A DNA stretch of 13,045 nucleotides from an uncultured Actinomycetes bacterium (lineage in GTDB: Bacteria; Actinomycetota; Thermoleophilia; Solirubrobacterales; Solirubrobacteraceae), in contig CALAQT010000234.1 of NCBI GenBank assembly GCA_937888775.1, positions 1-13,045 on the forward strand. Reading direction: 5' to 3'. The notes beneath the pieces were generated by a model. That model was not told where the DNA came from and did no database searches. It saw nothing but the letters and a program-made list of their open reading frames with translations. A program made the position numbers and the translations under genes. How positions within the stretch are numbered: position 1 is the first letter of the stretch; each line of letters opens with the position of its first letter. Shown in pieces: positions 7,220 to 13,045 of the stretch.

Positions 7220-7228
7220 GCTTCGGGA

Positions 7229-7730
7229 GTGGCGTTTCATCTCGCACAGCTAAACATCGCTCTGCCGCACGAGCCGCTTGACTCGCCGTTGCTGAGCGAG
7301 TTCGTAACGGCACTCGATCCGGTCAATCAAGCCGCCGACGCCGCGCCCGGATTCGTCTGGCGTCTGCAGACCGAGGCCGGCAACGCCGCCGCGATCAAGG
7401 CGTTCGGAGACGAGCACCTGATCGTGAACATGTCGACCTGGGAGTCGCTGAAGGCACTTCGCTTTTGTGTTCTCAACCCGCGCCAATCTGGACGTCCTGC
7501 GCCGGCGGCGCGAATGGTTCACACGCCTTGGCCAGGCACACATGGTTCTGTGGTGGATTGAGGCCGGCCGGACTCCGACGGTCGCGGAGGCCGAGCGGCG
7601 CCTGGAAGCCCTGCGTACGTTGGGTCCGTCCCTCTCTGCCTTCACCTTCCGCGAGCATTTCCCCGCCTCGAGTCGCGACGATCGACCGCGGGCTACCCGT
7701 GATGATCAACAGCTCTGTCCCGCGGGCTGA
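7229..7730 (+). pseudogene. DUF3291-family protein broken by a one-base frameshift
   Basis: DUF3291 proteins are about 150-aa, ferredoxin-like/dimeric alpha-beta-barrel relatives with unknown function. The first frame gives FHLAQLNIALPHEPLDSPLL up to IVNMSTWESLKALRF, matching the family's N-terminal two thirds. It then runs into junk (CVLNPRQSGRPAP). From the T-run at 7463-7466 the next frame gives VFSTRANLDVLRRRREWF, QAHMVLWWIEAGRTPTVAEA and FTFREHFPA, the family's C-terminal third. Removing one T of TTTT restores a continuous protein with correct spacing (ALRFVFSTRANLDVL). It could be a true pseudogene or a homopolymer sequencing error. The start is GTG 7229. DUF1348 follows 29 bp downstream on the same strand and may be co-transcribed. 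Confidence 0.8.
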
Positions 7731-7745
7731 CCTGGACCCGACAGC

Positions 7746-7751
7746 AGGAGG
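7746..7751 (+). promoter_or_regulatory. Strong Shine-Dalgarno sequence for the DUF1348 gene
   Basis: AGGAGG, 8 nt before ATG 7760. It is the clearest ribosome binding site in the window and fixes this start. Its presence fits an internal gene of an operon, in contrast to the leaderless-looking first genes. Confidence 0.8.
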
Positions 7752-7759
7752 AACCGAAG

Positions 7760-8218
7760 ATGTCAGACCGTCCACCACTTCCCCCGTTCAGCCAGGCAAC
7801 CGCGGCCCAGAAGGTCCAGGCCGCCGAGGACGCTTGGAATTCGCGGGATCCCGAACGGGTATCTCTGGCCTACAGCGAGGATTCCGTGTGGCGCAACCGC
7901 GACACGTTCCTCACCGGTCGCGCTGTGATCGTCGAGTTCCTGACCCGGAAATGGGAGCGCGAACTCGACTACGCGCTGCGTAAGAATCTGTGGACGTTTG
8001 CCGACAGCCGGATCGCGGTGCGCTTTCAGTACGAGAGCCACGATCGCCACGGTCAATGGTGGCGCAGCTACGGCAACGAGCTGTGGGACTTCGACGCGCA
8101 CGGCCTGATGAGCCGGCGCGAGGCCAGCATCAACGACCTGGCGATCGATGAGTCCGAGCGACGGATCTTCGGCGCTCGCCCATCCGAGGAGTACGGCCGG
8201 GAGTTCCCGCTCCGGTAG
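7760..8218 (+). CDS. DUF1348 family, NTF2-like protein
   Basis: A complete 152-aa protein of the DUF1348 family, which has a nuclear-transport-factor-2 (SnoaL-like) cone fold. Diagnostic blocks are [87 protein letters not shown] and [20 protein letters not shown]. The length and start match the family. Its biochemical role is not established; the fold often houses small-molecule isomerases, hydrolases or dimer modules, and no active site can be assigned. It is cytoplasmic, with no signal peptide or membrane helix. It follows the broken DUF3291 gene and sits opposite a second, broken NTF2-like gene, though the two NTF2-like proteins belong to different families. It is convergent with the DEAH helicase. 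Confidence 0.9.
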   Translation: MSDRPPLPPFSQATAAQKVQAAEDAWNSRDPERVSLAYSEDSVWRNRDTFLTGRAVIVEFLTRKWERELDYALRKNLWTFADSRIAVRFQYESHDRHGQWWRSYGNELWDFDAHGLMSRREASINDLAIDESERRIFGARPSEEYGREFPLR

Positions 8219-8240
8219 GCGATCACCGTGACGCACCGGG

Positions 8241-8278
8241 CAGCGCGGACCGGGGCAGCACGGACCGGGGCAGCGCGC
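8241..8278. repeat. 15-bp direct repeat, about 2.5 copies
   Basis: CAGCGCGGACCGGGG at 8241 is followed by CAGCACGGACCGGGG at 8256 and the start of a third copy (CAGCGCG) at 8271. It is intergenic, between the DUF1348 stop and the hairpin ahead of the helicase end. Likely slippage; no function assigned. Confidence 0.7.
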
Positions 8279-8286
8279 CTGGGTGA

Positions 8287-8322
8287 CTGACCGCCCCGCG
8301 CAAGGCGCGGCCGGCCGGTCAG
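8287..8322. terminator. Hairpin between convergent DUF1348 and helicase genes
   Basis: Outer arms CTGACC (8287-8292) and GGTCAG (8317-8322) enclose an inner stem CCGCGC-AAG-GCGCGG (8296-8310), with some unpaired bases between. It overlaps the helicase TGA (8319-8321). There is no U-tract, but a strong GC hairpin at a convergent junction is best read as a bidirectional transcription stop. Confidence 0.55.
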
Positions 8323-9926
8323 CGCTTGCGGGTCAGCTTGCCGACCAGCAGCTCCACCGAGCGCTCCAGGTCGGTGAGCGTCGCCTCCTCCACGCGGGAG
8401 ATGCCTAGCTTGCGATTCAGCCATGCGTTGATCTCACGATGGCTCGTGCCGTCGCGCCGCCTGACCTCCGACACGAGGCGGTGTCGCTCGCTGCGAAGCA
8501 GCGCGCGGCGCTCGAACGCCGGCAGCTCGCGCTCATGAGGCGGGGACTGTGAGCCGGGGGCGAGCGGGGCGGCCGCCGGCGGAGCGAACGGATGCAACGT
8601 GGCCGGCTGGGAGCCAAACAGCGTCATCTGCGGCGTGACGTCGGCGCTCAGCGGCTCGAACGCCAGCTCCTCGCCGCGCTCGGTCTCACGCCGGTCGGCT
8701 CGCTCGAACTCCAGCCCGGGATCACCCTGGTCTGGGCGACGCAACGCCTGGCGAAGCTCGTGCTCGATCGTCGCCGCGTGGTCACGGAGGATCGGGTCGG
8801 CGGGGATATAGAGCCAGCTGGGCTCCACCGGTTGTCCCGGGAGCGTACGCACAAAGCGGCCCACGATCTGGCGGAACACCAGCGGCGTCTTGGCGGCAGT
8901 CGCGTACACGCCGACCCGCAGCCGGGGGATGTCAACTCCCTCGGAGACCATGTTCACGGCCACGATCCAGGGATCGGTGGAGTGCGTGAACGCGGCCAGT
9001 TTGGCTGCGGCCCGCGGCTCGGCATGCAGCACGACCAGCGGCGAACGCCCGGTCACCTCGCGCAGCAGCGCGGCGATCCGGCGGGCGTGGCTGGAGTCGG
9101 CAGCGATCACCAGGCCGCCGGCGTCACGGTGGCCCCCCTGGCGCAATGCGCGCAGCTTGCCGTCGGCCTCACGCAGGATGCGCAGCAGCCCGTCGGGCAG
9201 CTCGGTGGAGATCGCGGTGCGGTAACGGCGGCTGGCCTCCCGGGTGGAGAGCACGGTCTCGAAGCTCGACTCGATCACGTCGTCGCCGCTGCGCCACGAC
9301 AGCGCGCCGTCATAGGCGACGAAGCAGACCGGGCGGCAGATAGCTTCGGCCACCGCGTCGGCGTAACTGTAGGAGACATCCGGTTCGGCCAGGCCGGCAC
9401 GGTCATAACGCACGCCGGGGATCGGCGTGGCATCGGAGCGAAACGGCGTTCCAGTCAGCAGCAGCCAGCGAGGTGAGCCGCCGAAGGCGTGGCAGAAGCC
9501 CTCGCCCCAGCTCAGCTCCTCGCCGAGGTGGTGGGCCTCGTCGGCGATCACCAGCGTGCGCCGCGGCAGCGCGCGCCCCCACCGCGTCGGGGCCTTGGCG
9601 ATCCGCGCATAGGTGACCGACACGCCGTGAAATCCACCCGGAGGTCGCGGCGACTCGGAGTCGGGGGCGAGATCGATGCCCAGCGCCGCGGCGGCGCGGG
9701 CCCACTGCCGGGTCAACGGAGCCGTTGGACACGCCACCACGACGCAGCTCACGGCGTCTGAGCGCAGCTGCTCTCGCGCAAACTCCAGGGCCGGCCGCGT
9801 CTTGCCCGCCCCCGGCGCGGCTGACAGCAGAAACGGCCCGCTTGACCACCCGGCCATCTGCGCAAGCGCGCAGCGCTGCCAGCCCCGCAGCGCGGCGGGG
9901 CTGATCGAGGGATTGGGCGTGGACAC
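8319..9926 (-). CDS. DEAD/DEAH-box superfamily II helicase
   Basis: A 535-aa helicase of the ResIII/UvrB-like branch. Motifs: Q-like GWQRCAL (15-21), Walker A AAPGAGKT (36-43), VACPTAPLTRQW (motif Ia), DEAHH (129-133), LTGTPFRSD (motif III, 157-165), VNMVSEGVDIPRLRVGVYAT (motif V) and RQIVGRFVR (motif VI, 352-360). The ATPase core is complete. The C-terminal 150 residues have a Pro/Ala-rich linker and a helical end (TSHREINAWLNRKLGISRVE) that looks like a small nucleic-acid-binding module. Many actinobacteria carry a stand-alone gene like this; its substrate is unknown. No nuclease or methylase gene lies beside it, so a restriction role is not supported. Start is GTG 9926 (MSTPNPSISPAAL), with no ribosome binding site visible. 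Confidence 0.9.
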   Translation of the reverse strand: MSTPNPSISPAALRGWQRCALAQMAGWSSGPFLLSAAPGAGKTRPALEFAREQLRSDAVSCVVVACPTAPLTRQWARAAAALGIDLAPDSESPRPPGGFHGVSVTYARIAKAPTRWGRALPRRTLVIADEAHHLGEELSWGEGFCHAFGGSPRWLLLTGTPFRSDATPIPGVRYDRAGLAEPDVSYSYADAVAEAICRPVCFVAYDGALSWRSGDDVIESSFETVLSTREASRRYRTAISTELPDGLLRILREADGKLRALRQGGHRDAGGLVIAADSSHARRIAALLREVTGRSPLVVLHAEPRAAAKLAAFTHSTDPWIVAVNMVSEGVDIPRLRVGVYATAAKTPLVFRQIVGRFVRTLPGQPVEPSWLYIPADPILRDHAATIEHELRQALRRPDQGDPGLEFERADRRETERGEELAFEPLSADVTPQMTLFGSQPATLHPFAPPAAAPLAPGSQSPPHERELPAFERRALLRSERHRLVSEVRRRDGTSHREINAWLNRKLGISRVEEATLTDLERSVELLVGKLTRKR

Positions 9927-9969
9927 GGGTCGAGCATGGTGAAGGACGCGCCGGACAAAAGGCTCGACC

Positions 9970-10006
9970 GGGACGCGCGCTGGGTGGCGGAGCGCGCGCG
10001 GATCCC
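9970..10006. other. Strong GC hairpin in the helicase/diguanylate cyclase intergenic region
   Basis: Arms CGCGCGCT (9974-9981) and AGCGCGCG (9991-9998) pair over 8 bp with a 9-nt loop. A second 4-bp helix, GGGA (9970-9973) with TCCC (10003-10006), extends it across a one-sided bulge. It lies between divergent genes, so it is not a simple end-of-gene terminator for either. Confidence 0.5.
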
Positions 10007-10008
10007 CG

Positions 10009-10067
10009 GTTTAGGCGAAGCAAAACGGTTGGACCGACACAACTCCTCGGCGGTAGGCAGCCTAAGC
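10009..10067 (+). other. Possible folded leader element upstream of the diguanylate cyclase
   Basis: TTAGGC (10011-10016) pairs with GCCTAA (10060-10065), extended by a G-U and a G-C pair (10009-10010 with 10066-10067). It encloses about 43 nt that include a small hairpin CGGT-TGG-ACCG (10026-10036). This would be a multi-branch structure about 70 nt before the start codon. It matches no riboswitch I recognise by eye, and could equally be a DNA regulatory region. Confidence 0.3.
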
Positions 10068-10123
10068 GAGGTCCAGGGCAAGATCGGTAGTAAGTGGTGA
10101 TCAAGCCTCACGCGGCAGGTGCC

Positions 10124-10129
10124 GATAAA
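10124..10129 (+). promoter_or_regulatory. Possible -10 box for the diguanylate cyclase
   Basis: GATAAA matches four of six TATAAT positions and lies 9 nt before ATG 10139, the same geometry as other starts in the window. If it is the main promoter, the folded element at 10009-10067 would be upstream of the transcript rather than in it. Confidence 0.3.
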
Positions 10130-10138
10130 TGCTCCGTT

Positions 10139-11854
10139 ATGTCACCGCACGGCTCGGTCACGGTCGCACCAGAATCAGCCGTCTTGGAACACGCTCCGGA
10201 CGCGCTGGTGGTGTTCGATGACGCCGGCCTCGTCTGCAGCTGGAATCTCCAGGCCTCGGCGCTGCTCGGATGGTCGGCTGAGGAGGCGATCGGCCGCCCG
10301 CTCGGTTCGCTGCTGGCGCCGGCCGAGGACGGGGATGGCGGTCGCGATGCAATCGCCGCCCTGCTGGAGGCCCTCGGGCACGCTGATCGAACGCCGATCG
10401 AACTGCGTACCAGGCGCCAGGATGGGCGGACGGTGGCGGTGGGGGTCAAGGTCGCCCGGGTCCCTGGCGACGCGGTAGACCGGCGGGTGGCCGTCATTCG
10501 CGACCTGCGTCCGTCAGAGATCGCCCGCCTGGAAGTCCAGGACCTGTTCGAGACGGCCTTCTCCCAGGCGCCTATCGGCATCGCCCTGATCGGCCTTGAC
10601 GGTCGCTGGATCAAGGTCAACAAGGCCCTGTGCGAGTCGATCGGCTGGTCGGAGCAGGAACTGCTGGAGCTCACCTTCCAGGACGTCACCCATCCGGACG
10701 ATCTGGAGGCCGACTTGGCGCAGGTCCGGCTGCTGCTGGAAGGCAGGATTGCGGGTTATCAGATGGAGAAGCGCTACGTCAAGCGCTCCGGAGAGCAGGT
10801 CTGGGCGCTGCTGTCGGTTTCGCTGGTCCGGGACAGCAGCGGGATGCCACAGCACTTCATCAGCCACAGCAAGGACATCAGCCGGCGAAAGCGCGACGAG
10901 CGACGGCTGCGGGCCGCCGAGCTGGAGGCGCGGACCGAGCGTGACCACGCGACGACGATCATCAGCGCGATGAACGAGGGCTTCGCCCTGACCGTCGACG
11001 GTCAGATCACGCTCGTGAACGACTCACTGTGCCGACTGACGGGGTTCAGTCGCGAGGAGCTGGTCGGCGCCGAGTTGCCGTTCCCCTTCTGGCCGCCCGA
11101 GCACCAGGCCCAGATCATGATTCTGCGAAACGAAATCGTCGCGCAGCGCGGTGGCTCGCTGGAGGTCACGCTGATGCGCAAGAGCGGCGAGCGCTTTGAG
11201 GCTGAGATCACCGCCCAGCCGGCACTCGACCGAGAGAGCAATCTGCTCGGCTTCGTCAACACGATGCGCGACGTCAGCGTGCAGCGCCGCCAGCAGCGAG
11301 AGCTCGAGCGAATGGCCATGACCGACAGCCTGACGGGCCTCTCCAACCGCCACGTGCTGCAGGAAGCGCTCGAGCGCGAGGTGGCGAGGGCGCGGCGCCA
11401 CGGGCTCCCGCTGGCGCTGATCCTGCTCGACGTCGATCACTTCAAGCAGATCAACGACCTATACGGGCACCCGGTCGGCGACGCCGTGCTCAAGGAGGTC
11501 GCCCAGCGCCTGGATCAGACGATCAGGGCGGGCGAGGTGCTGGCCCGCCTCGGCGGTGAGGAATTCGCCTGGCTGCTGCCCGACACCGACGCCGAGGGTG
11601 CATTGAGCGCTGCCGACCGTGCCCGCGAGGCGATCTCAGGCAACGCCTTCGGCGAGGTCGGGCCGCTGACCATCTCTGCTGGTGTCGGGGTTCTGGCCGA
11701 CGCCGTCGGCCACGAGCAGCTCTACGATCTCGCAGATCGCGCGCTGTACGAAGCCAAGCAGGACGGCCGCGACCGAACCGTCTGTCGCAGCTCAGCCCTG
11801 GCCGGCGCGGGTCCGCGAAAACCGCCGACGCCGGACGCGCTCAGCTGCAGCTGA
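10139..11854 (+). CDS. Diguanylate cyclase with three PAS sensor domains
   Basis: A 571-aa cytoplasmic sensor enzyme that makes c-di-GMP from two GTP. There are three PAS domains: about 10-130 (VLEHAPDALVVFDDAGLVCS), 133-255 (FSQAPIGIALIGLDGRWIKV, ending in HSKDISRRKRDERRL) and 268-390 (IISAMNEGFALTVDGQITLV). A short coiled linker and a GGDEF domain follow (MTDSLTGLSNRHVLQEALER, ILLDVDHFKQINDLYGHPVGDAVL, active-site GGEEF at 472-476, DRALYEAKQDGRDR). The catalytic signature is intact. The inhibitory I-site RxxD upstream reads RAGE, so product feedback may be weak. No EAL domain and no membrane helix are present. ATG 10139 is preferred: the 15 residues added by GTG 10094 have no PAS character. 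The ligand sensed is unknown; no haem or flavin residues can be assigned with confidence. Confidence 0.93.
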   Translation: MSPHGSVTVAPESAVLEHAPDALVVFDDAGLVCSWNLQASALLGWSAEEAIGRPLGSLLAPAEDGDGGRDAIAALLEALGHADRTPIELRTRRQDGRTVAVGVKVARVPGDAVDRRVAVIRDLRPSEIARLEVQDLFETAFSQAPIGIALIGLDGRWIKVNKALCESIGWSEQELLELTFQDVTHPDDLEADLAQVRLLLEGRIAGYQMEKRYVKRSGEQVWALLSVSLVRDSSGMPQHFISHSKDISRRKRDERRLRAAELEARTERDHATTIISAMNEGFALTVDGQITLVNDSLCRLTGFSREELVGAELPFPFWPPEHQAQIMILRNEIVAQRGGSLEVTLMRKSGERFEAEITAQPALDRESNLLGFVNTMRDVSVQRRQQRELERMAMTDSLTGLSNRHVLQEALEREVARARRHGLPLALILLDVDHFKQINDLYGHPVGDAVLKEVAQRLDQTIRAGEVLARLGGEEFAWLLPDTDAEGALSAADRAREAISGNAFGEVGPLTISAGVGVLADAVGHEQLYDLADRALYEAKQDGRDRTVCRSSALAGAGPRKPPTPDALSCS

Positions 11855-11859
11855 GCGCG
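11836..11859. terminator. 24-bp perfect palindrome at the diguanylate cyclase stop
   Basis: A perfect palindrome of half-site CGCGCTCAGCTG spans the TGA stop codon (11852-11854) and sits between convergent genes only 22 bp apart. As RNA it folds into a roughly 10-bp GC stem with a tight loop. There is no U-tract. A bidirectional terminator is the simplest reading; the palindrome also holds PvuII-type CAGCTG and PstI-type CTGCAG sites. Confidence 0.5.
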
Positions 11860-11876
11860 CCCGGTGCGGTTATCTA

Positions 11877-12986
11877 CTACAGGCCCGTCGAGGCGCTCGA
11901 GCCGACCGGCACCTGTCCATGCGGAGCGTTGCCAGCGCCGGTGCCGTTGCTTCCGGCGCCGTGGATGCCGTCGGCCACCCACGAGCCGAGATCCGAGTCG
12001 ACCGACGTCCAGTACTCGACGACCCGCGCCTGAATGTCGGGCGTGACCGCATTGGTGGCGTGGCCGACGATGTTGGAGACCAGGTGGTCCCGGTCGGTGT
12101 CGGACATAACCTCGCGATACAGCGCACCCGCCTGACCGAAGTCGTCGTCCTCGCGATGCTTGCTGTAGACGTGGCGGACCATCTCCCCGCCCTCCACGCC
12201 CCAGGTAGTCTCGGCGAAACCCGGATCGGCCTGCGGACCGCCGTAGCTGTTGGGGGCGTACACGGGAGCGTCAGCGCTGTGCCGGTAACGCATCGCGCCG
12301 TCCTTGTTGTAGCTGTTGACGGCCGCCCTGGGCTGGTTGATCGGCAGCTGCAGGTAGTTGGTGCCGATCCGGCACCGGTGCGTGTCTGGGTAGCTGAACA
12401 GCCGCCCGAGCAACATCTTGTCCGGACTGGGACCGATTCCGCGGACCAGATTCGAGGGCTCGAACGACGACTGCTCAACCTCGGCGAAGTAGTTCTCCGG
12501 GTTGCGGTCGAGCACCATCCGACCGACGGTGATCGGCCGATAGTCGCTGTGCGGCCAGACCTTGGTCAGATCGAACGGGTTGAAGCGATAGTCGGCCGCG
12601 TCAGCGAACGGCGCAATCTGCATCTCCAGCCGCCCGTCAGGCGAATCGCCCTTGGCGATCGCGTCGTGCAGATCGCGGATGTGGAAGTCCGGATCCTCGG
12701 CGACCATCGACTTGGCCTCGTCGTCGGTGAAGTTCTCGATCCCCTGGACGGTCTTGAAGTGATACTTGACCCAGAACTTGTCCCCGCCGGCGTTCTCCCA
12801 CAGGAAGGTGTGGCTGCCGTAGCCGTTCATGTTGCGCCACGTGCGGGGCGTTCCGCGGTCACTCATCAGAAAACTGACCTGGTGGGCTGACTCGGGCGAC
12901 AGGGTCCAGAAGTCCCATTGGGCGTCGTTGCTGCGCAGGTTGGTGTCCGGCATGCGCTTCTGGGAGTGGATGAAGTCCTGAAACTT
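11877..12986 (-). CDS. Catalase (haem, clade-3-like), N-terminus missing at window edge
   Basis: The C-terminal three quarters of a monofunctional haem catalase, which degrades H2O2. Recognisable blocks are KFQDFIHSQKRMPDTNLRS, QWDFWTLSPESAHQVSFLMS, MNGYGSHTFLWEN, KYHFKTVQGIENF, DLTKVWPHSDYRPITVG, ENYFAEVEQSSFEPSNLVRG and RLFSYPDTHRCRIGTNYLQL, which holds the proximal haem-ligand Tyr. The tail ends in a Gly/Ser-rich stretch. The 358-aa frame opening at ATG 12953 is internal to the family: family sequence continues upstream to about 12986. Beyond that, to 13045, it no longer matches in a single frame and meets a TAG near 13038. The distal His and the GNNTPVFF Asn region are therefore not encoded here. 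This is a truncated gene or damaged contig end, not a whole enzyme. Confidence 0.88.
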   Translation of the reverse strand, partial: KFQDFIHSQKRMPDTNLRSNDAQWDFWTLSPESAHQVSFLMSDRGTPRTWRNMNGYGSHTFLWENAGGDKFWVKYHFKTVQGIENFTDDEAKSMVAEDPDFHIRDLHDAIAKGDSPDGRLEMQIAPFADAADYRFNPFDLTKVWPHSDYRPITVGRMVLDRNPENYFAEVEQSSFEPSNLVRGIGPSPDKMLLGRLFSYPDTHRCRIGTNYLQLPINQPRAAVNSYNKDGAMRYRHSADAPVYAPNSYGGPQADPGFAETTWGVEGGEMVRHVYSKHREDDDFGQAGALYREVMSDTDRDHLVSNIVGHATNAVTPDIQARVVEYWTSVDSDLGSWVADGIHGAGSNGTGAGNAPHGQVPVGSSASTGL

Positions 12987-13045
12987 GGATCTCGAGTTTC
13001 GGGGTTCTCGGTTGTTGTGATGACCGGCGCGGCGGGGCTAGCGAG

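Larger units (their letters stand above)
6821..7240 (-). pseudogene. SnoaL/NTF2-like protein interrupted by an in-frame TAG
   Basis: The N-terminal part (from about TEQQLRSLYAAFDPRDIDEVLAVMAEDVDWPN to PVQITAGPDGRITV) is a nuclear-transport-factor-2-like fold of the SnoaL type; the WPNARERGRLHGREAVSDY block is characteristic. At 6929-6931 the frame meets TAG. The same frame then continues with VRQLVRSLVGETLSEG and RVRHVYILRDGLVSRMDVEE, which is the expected C-terminal strand pair of the family, so the stop splits one domain. Function of the intact protein is unknown; such folds are small enzymes or binding proteins. ATG 7240 opens the frame, but the family N-terminus begins nearer 7155, where no ATG or GTG exists. 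The start may therefore also have been lost; TTG near 7145 is another option. The frame runs on into the hairpin without its own stop until 6707. Confidence 0.65.

Noticed and set aside
4464..9926. The RecQ and DEAH helicases as parts of an anti-phage defence island
   Set aside because: No nuclease, methylase, toxin, reverse transcriptase or sensor gene lies beside them, and both look like stand-alone chromosomal genes; the genes between are small metabolic-type proteins.
10009..10067. c-di-GMP-I riboswitch controlling the diguanylate cyclase
   Set aside because: GGTAGGCAGCC loosely resembles part of the P3 strand, but the GGCAAACC and GACGCAAAGC segments and the GNRA tetraloop-receptor order are absent.
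1..13045. Frequent GATC/CGATCG words as a HIP1-like iterated palindrome
   Set aside because: GCGATCGC occurs only a few times by eye, and the words mostly fall in codon contexts expected for a GC-rich genome with ATC and GAT codons; a count against a Markov model would be needed to claim enrichment.

Overview
The window is very GC-rich, lacks any recognisable phage, plasmid or transposase gene, and is packed with short convergent and divergent genes. Codon use, the frequent GTG and TTG starts and the protein types (HhH-GPD repair protein, RecQ with an extra C-terminal domain, DUF1348, DUF3291) suggest a chromosomal segment of a high-GC actinomycetote. A member of the Solirubrobacterales (Thermoleophilia) is my best guess, by inference only. 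No tRNA, rRNA or CRISPR array was seen.

Layout. Positions 57-944 (-) encode an EamA/RhtA-type exporter, divergent from a small HhH-GPD DNA-repair protein (1017-1568, +). A secreted SGNH/GDSL hydrolase (1579-2544, -) is convergent with the latter. From 2602 to about 3846 (+) lie the remains of a polytopic membrane protein broken by frameshifts and three in-frame TGA codons. A VOC (glyoxalase/dioxygenase-fold) protein follows (3885-4436, +). Next is a RecQ-family helicase (4464-6665, -) whose C-terminus carries a 12-residue Gly/Ala repeat and a phosphoribosyltransferase-like segment. A perfect 21-bp hairpin at 6750-6798 separates recQ from a SnoaL/NTF2-like gene (-) that carries an in-frame TAG. 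That gene is divergent from a DUF3291 gene broken by a one-base frameshift. The intact DUF1348 gene (7760-8218, +) follows with a strong ribosome binding site. A DEAH-box superfamily II helicase (8319-9926, -) and a triple-PAS diguanylate cyclase (10139-11854, +) diverge from an intergenic region with strong predicted RNA or DNA structure. A catalase (11877 to about 12986, -) runs towards the right edge, where its N-terminal coding sequence becomes unreadable.

The genes do not form one obvious system. They are housekeeping or accessory functions: DNA repair and helicases, oxidative stress, c-di-GMP signalling and small cupin/NTF2/VOC-like enzymes. The most interesting points are: several genes whose start codon sits 7-9 nt after a TANNNT-like -10 box, implying leaderless transcripts; the RecQ-PRTase fusion; the long hairpin beside recQ; the structured leader before the diguanylate cyclase; and three broken genes within 5 kb. 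I found no convincing new multi-gene system.
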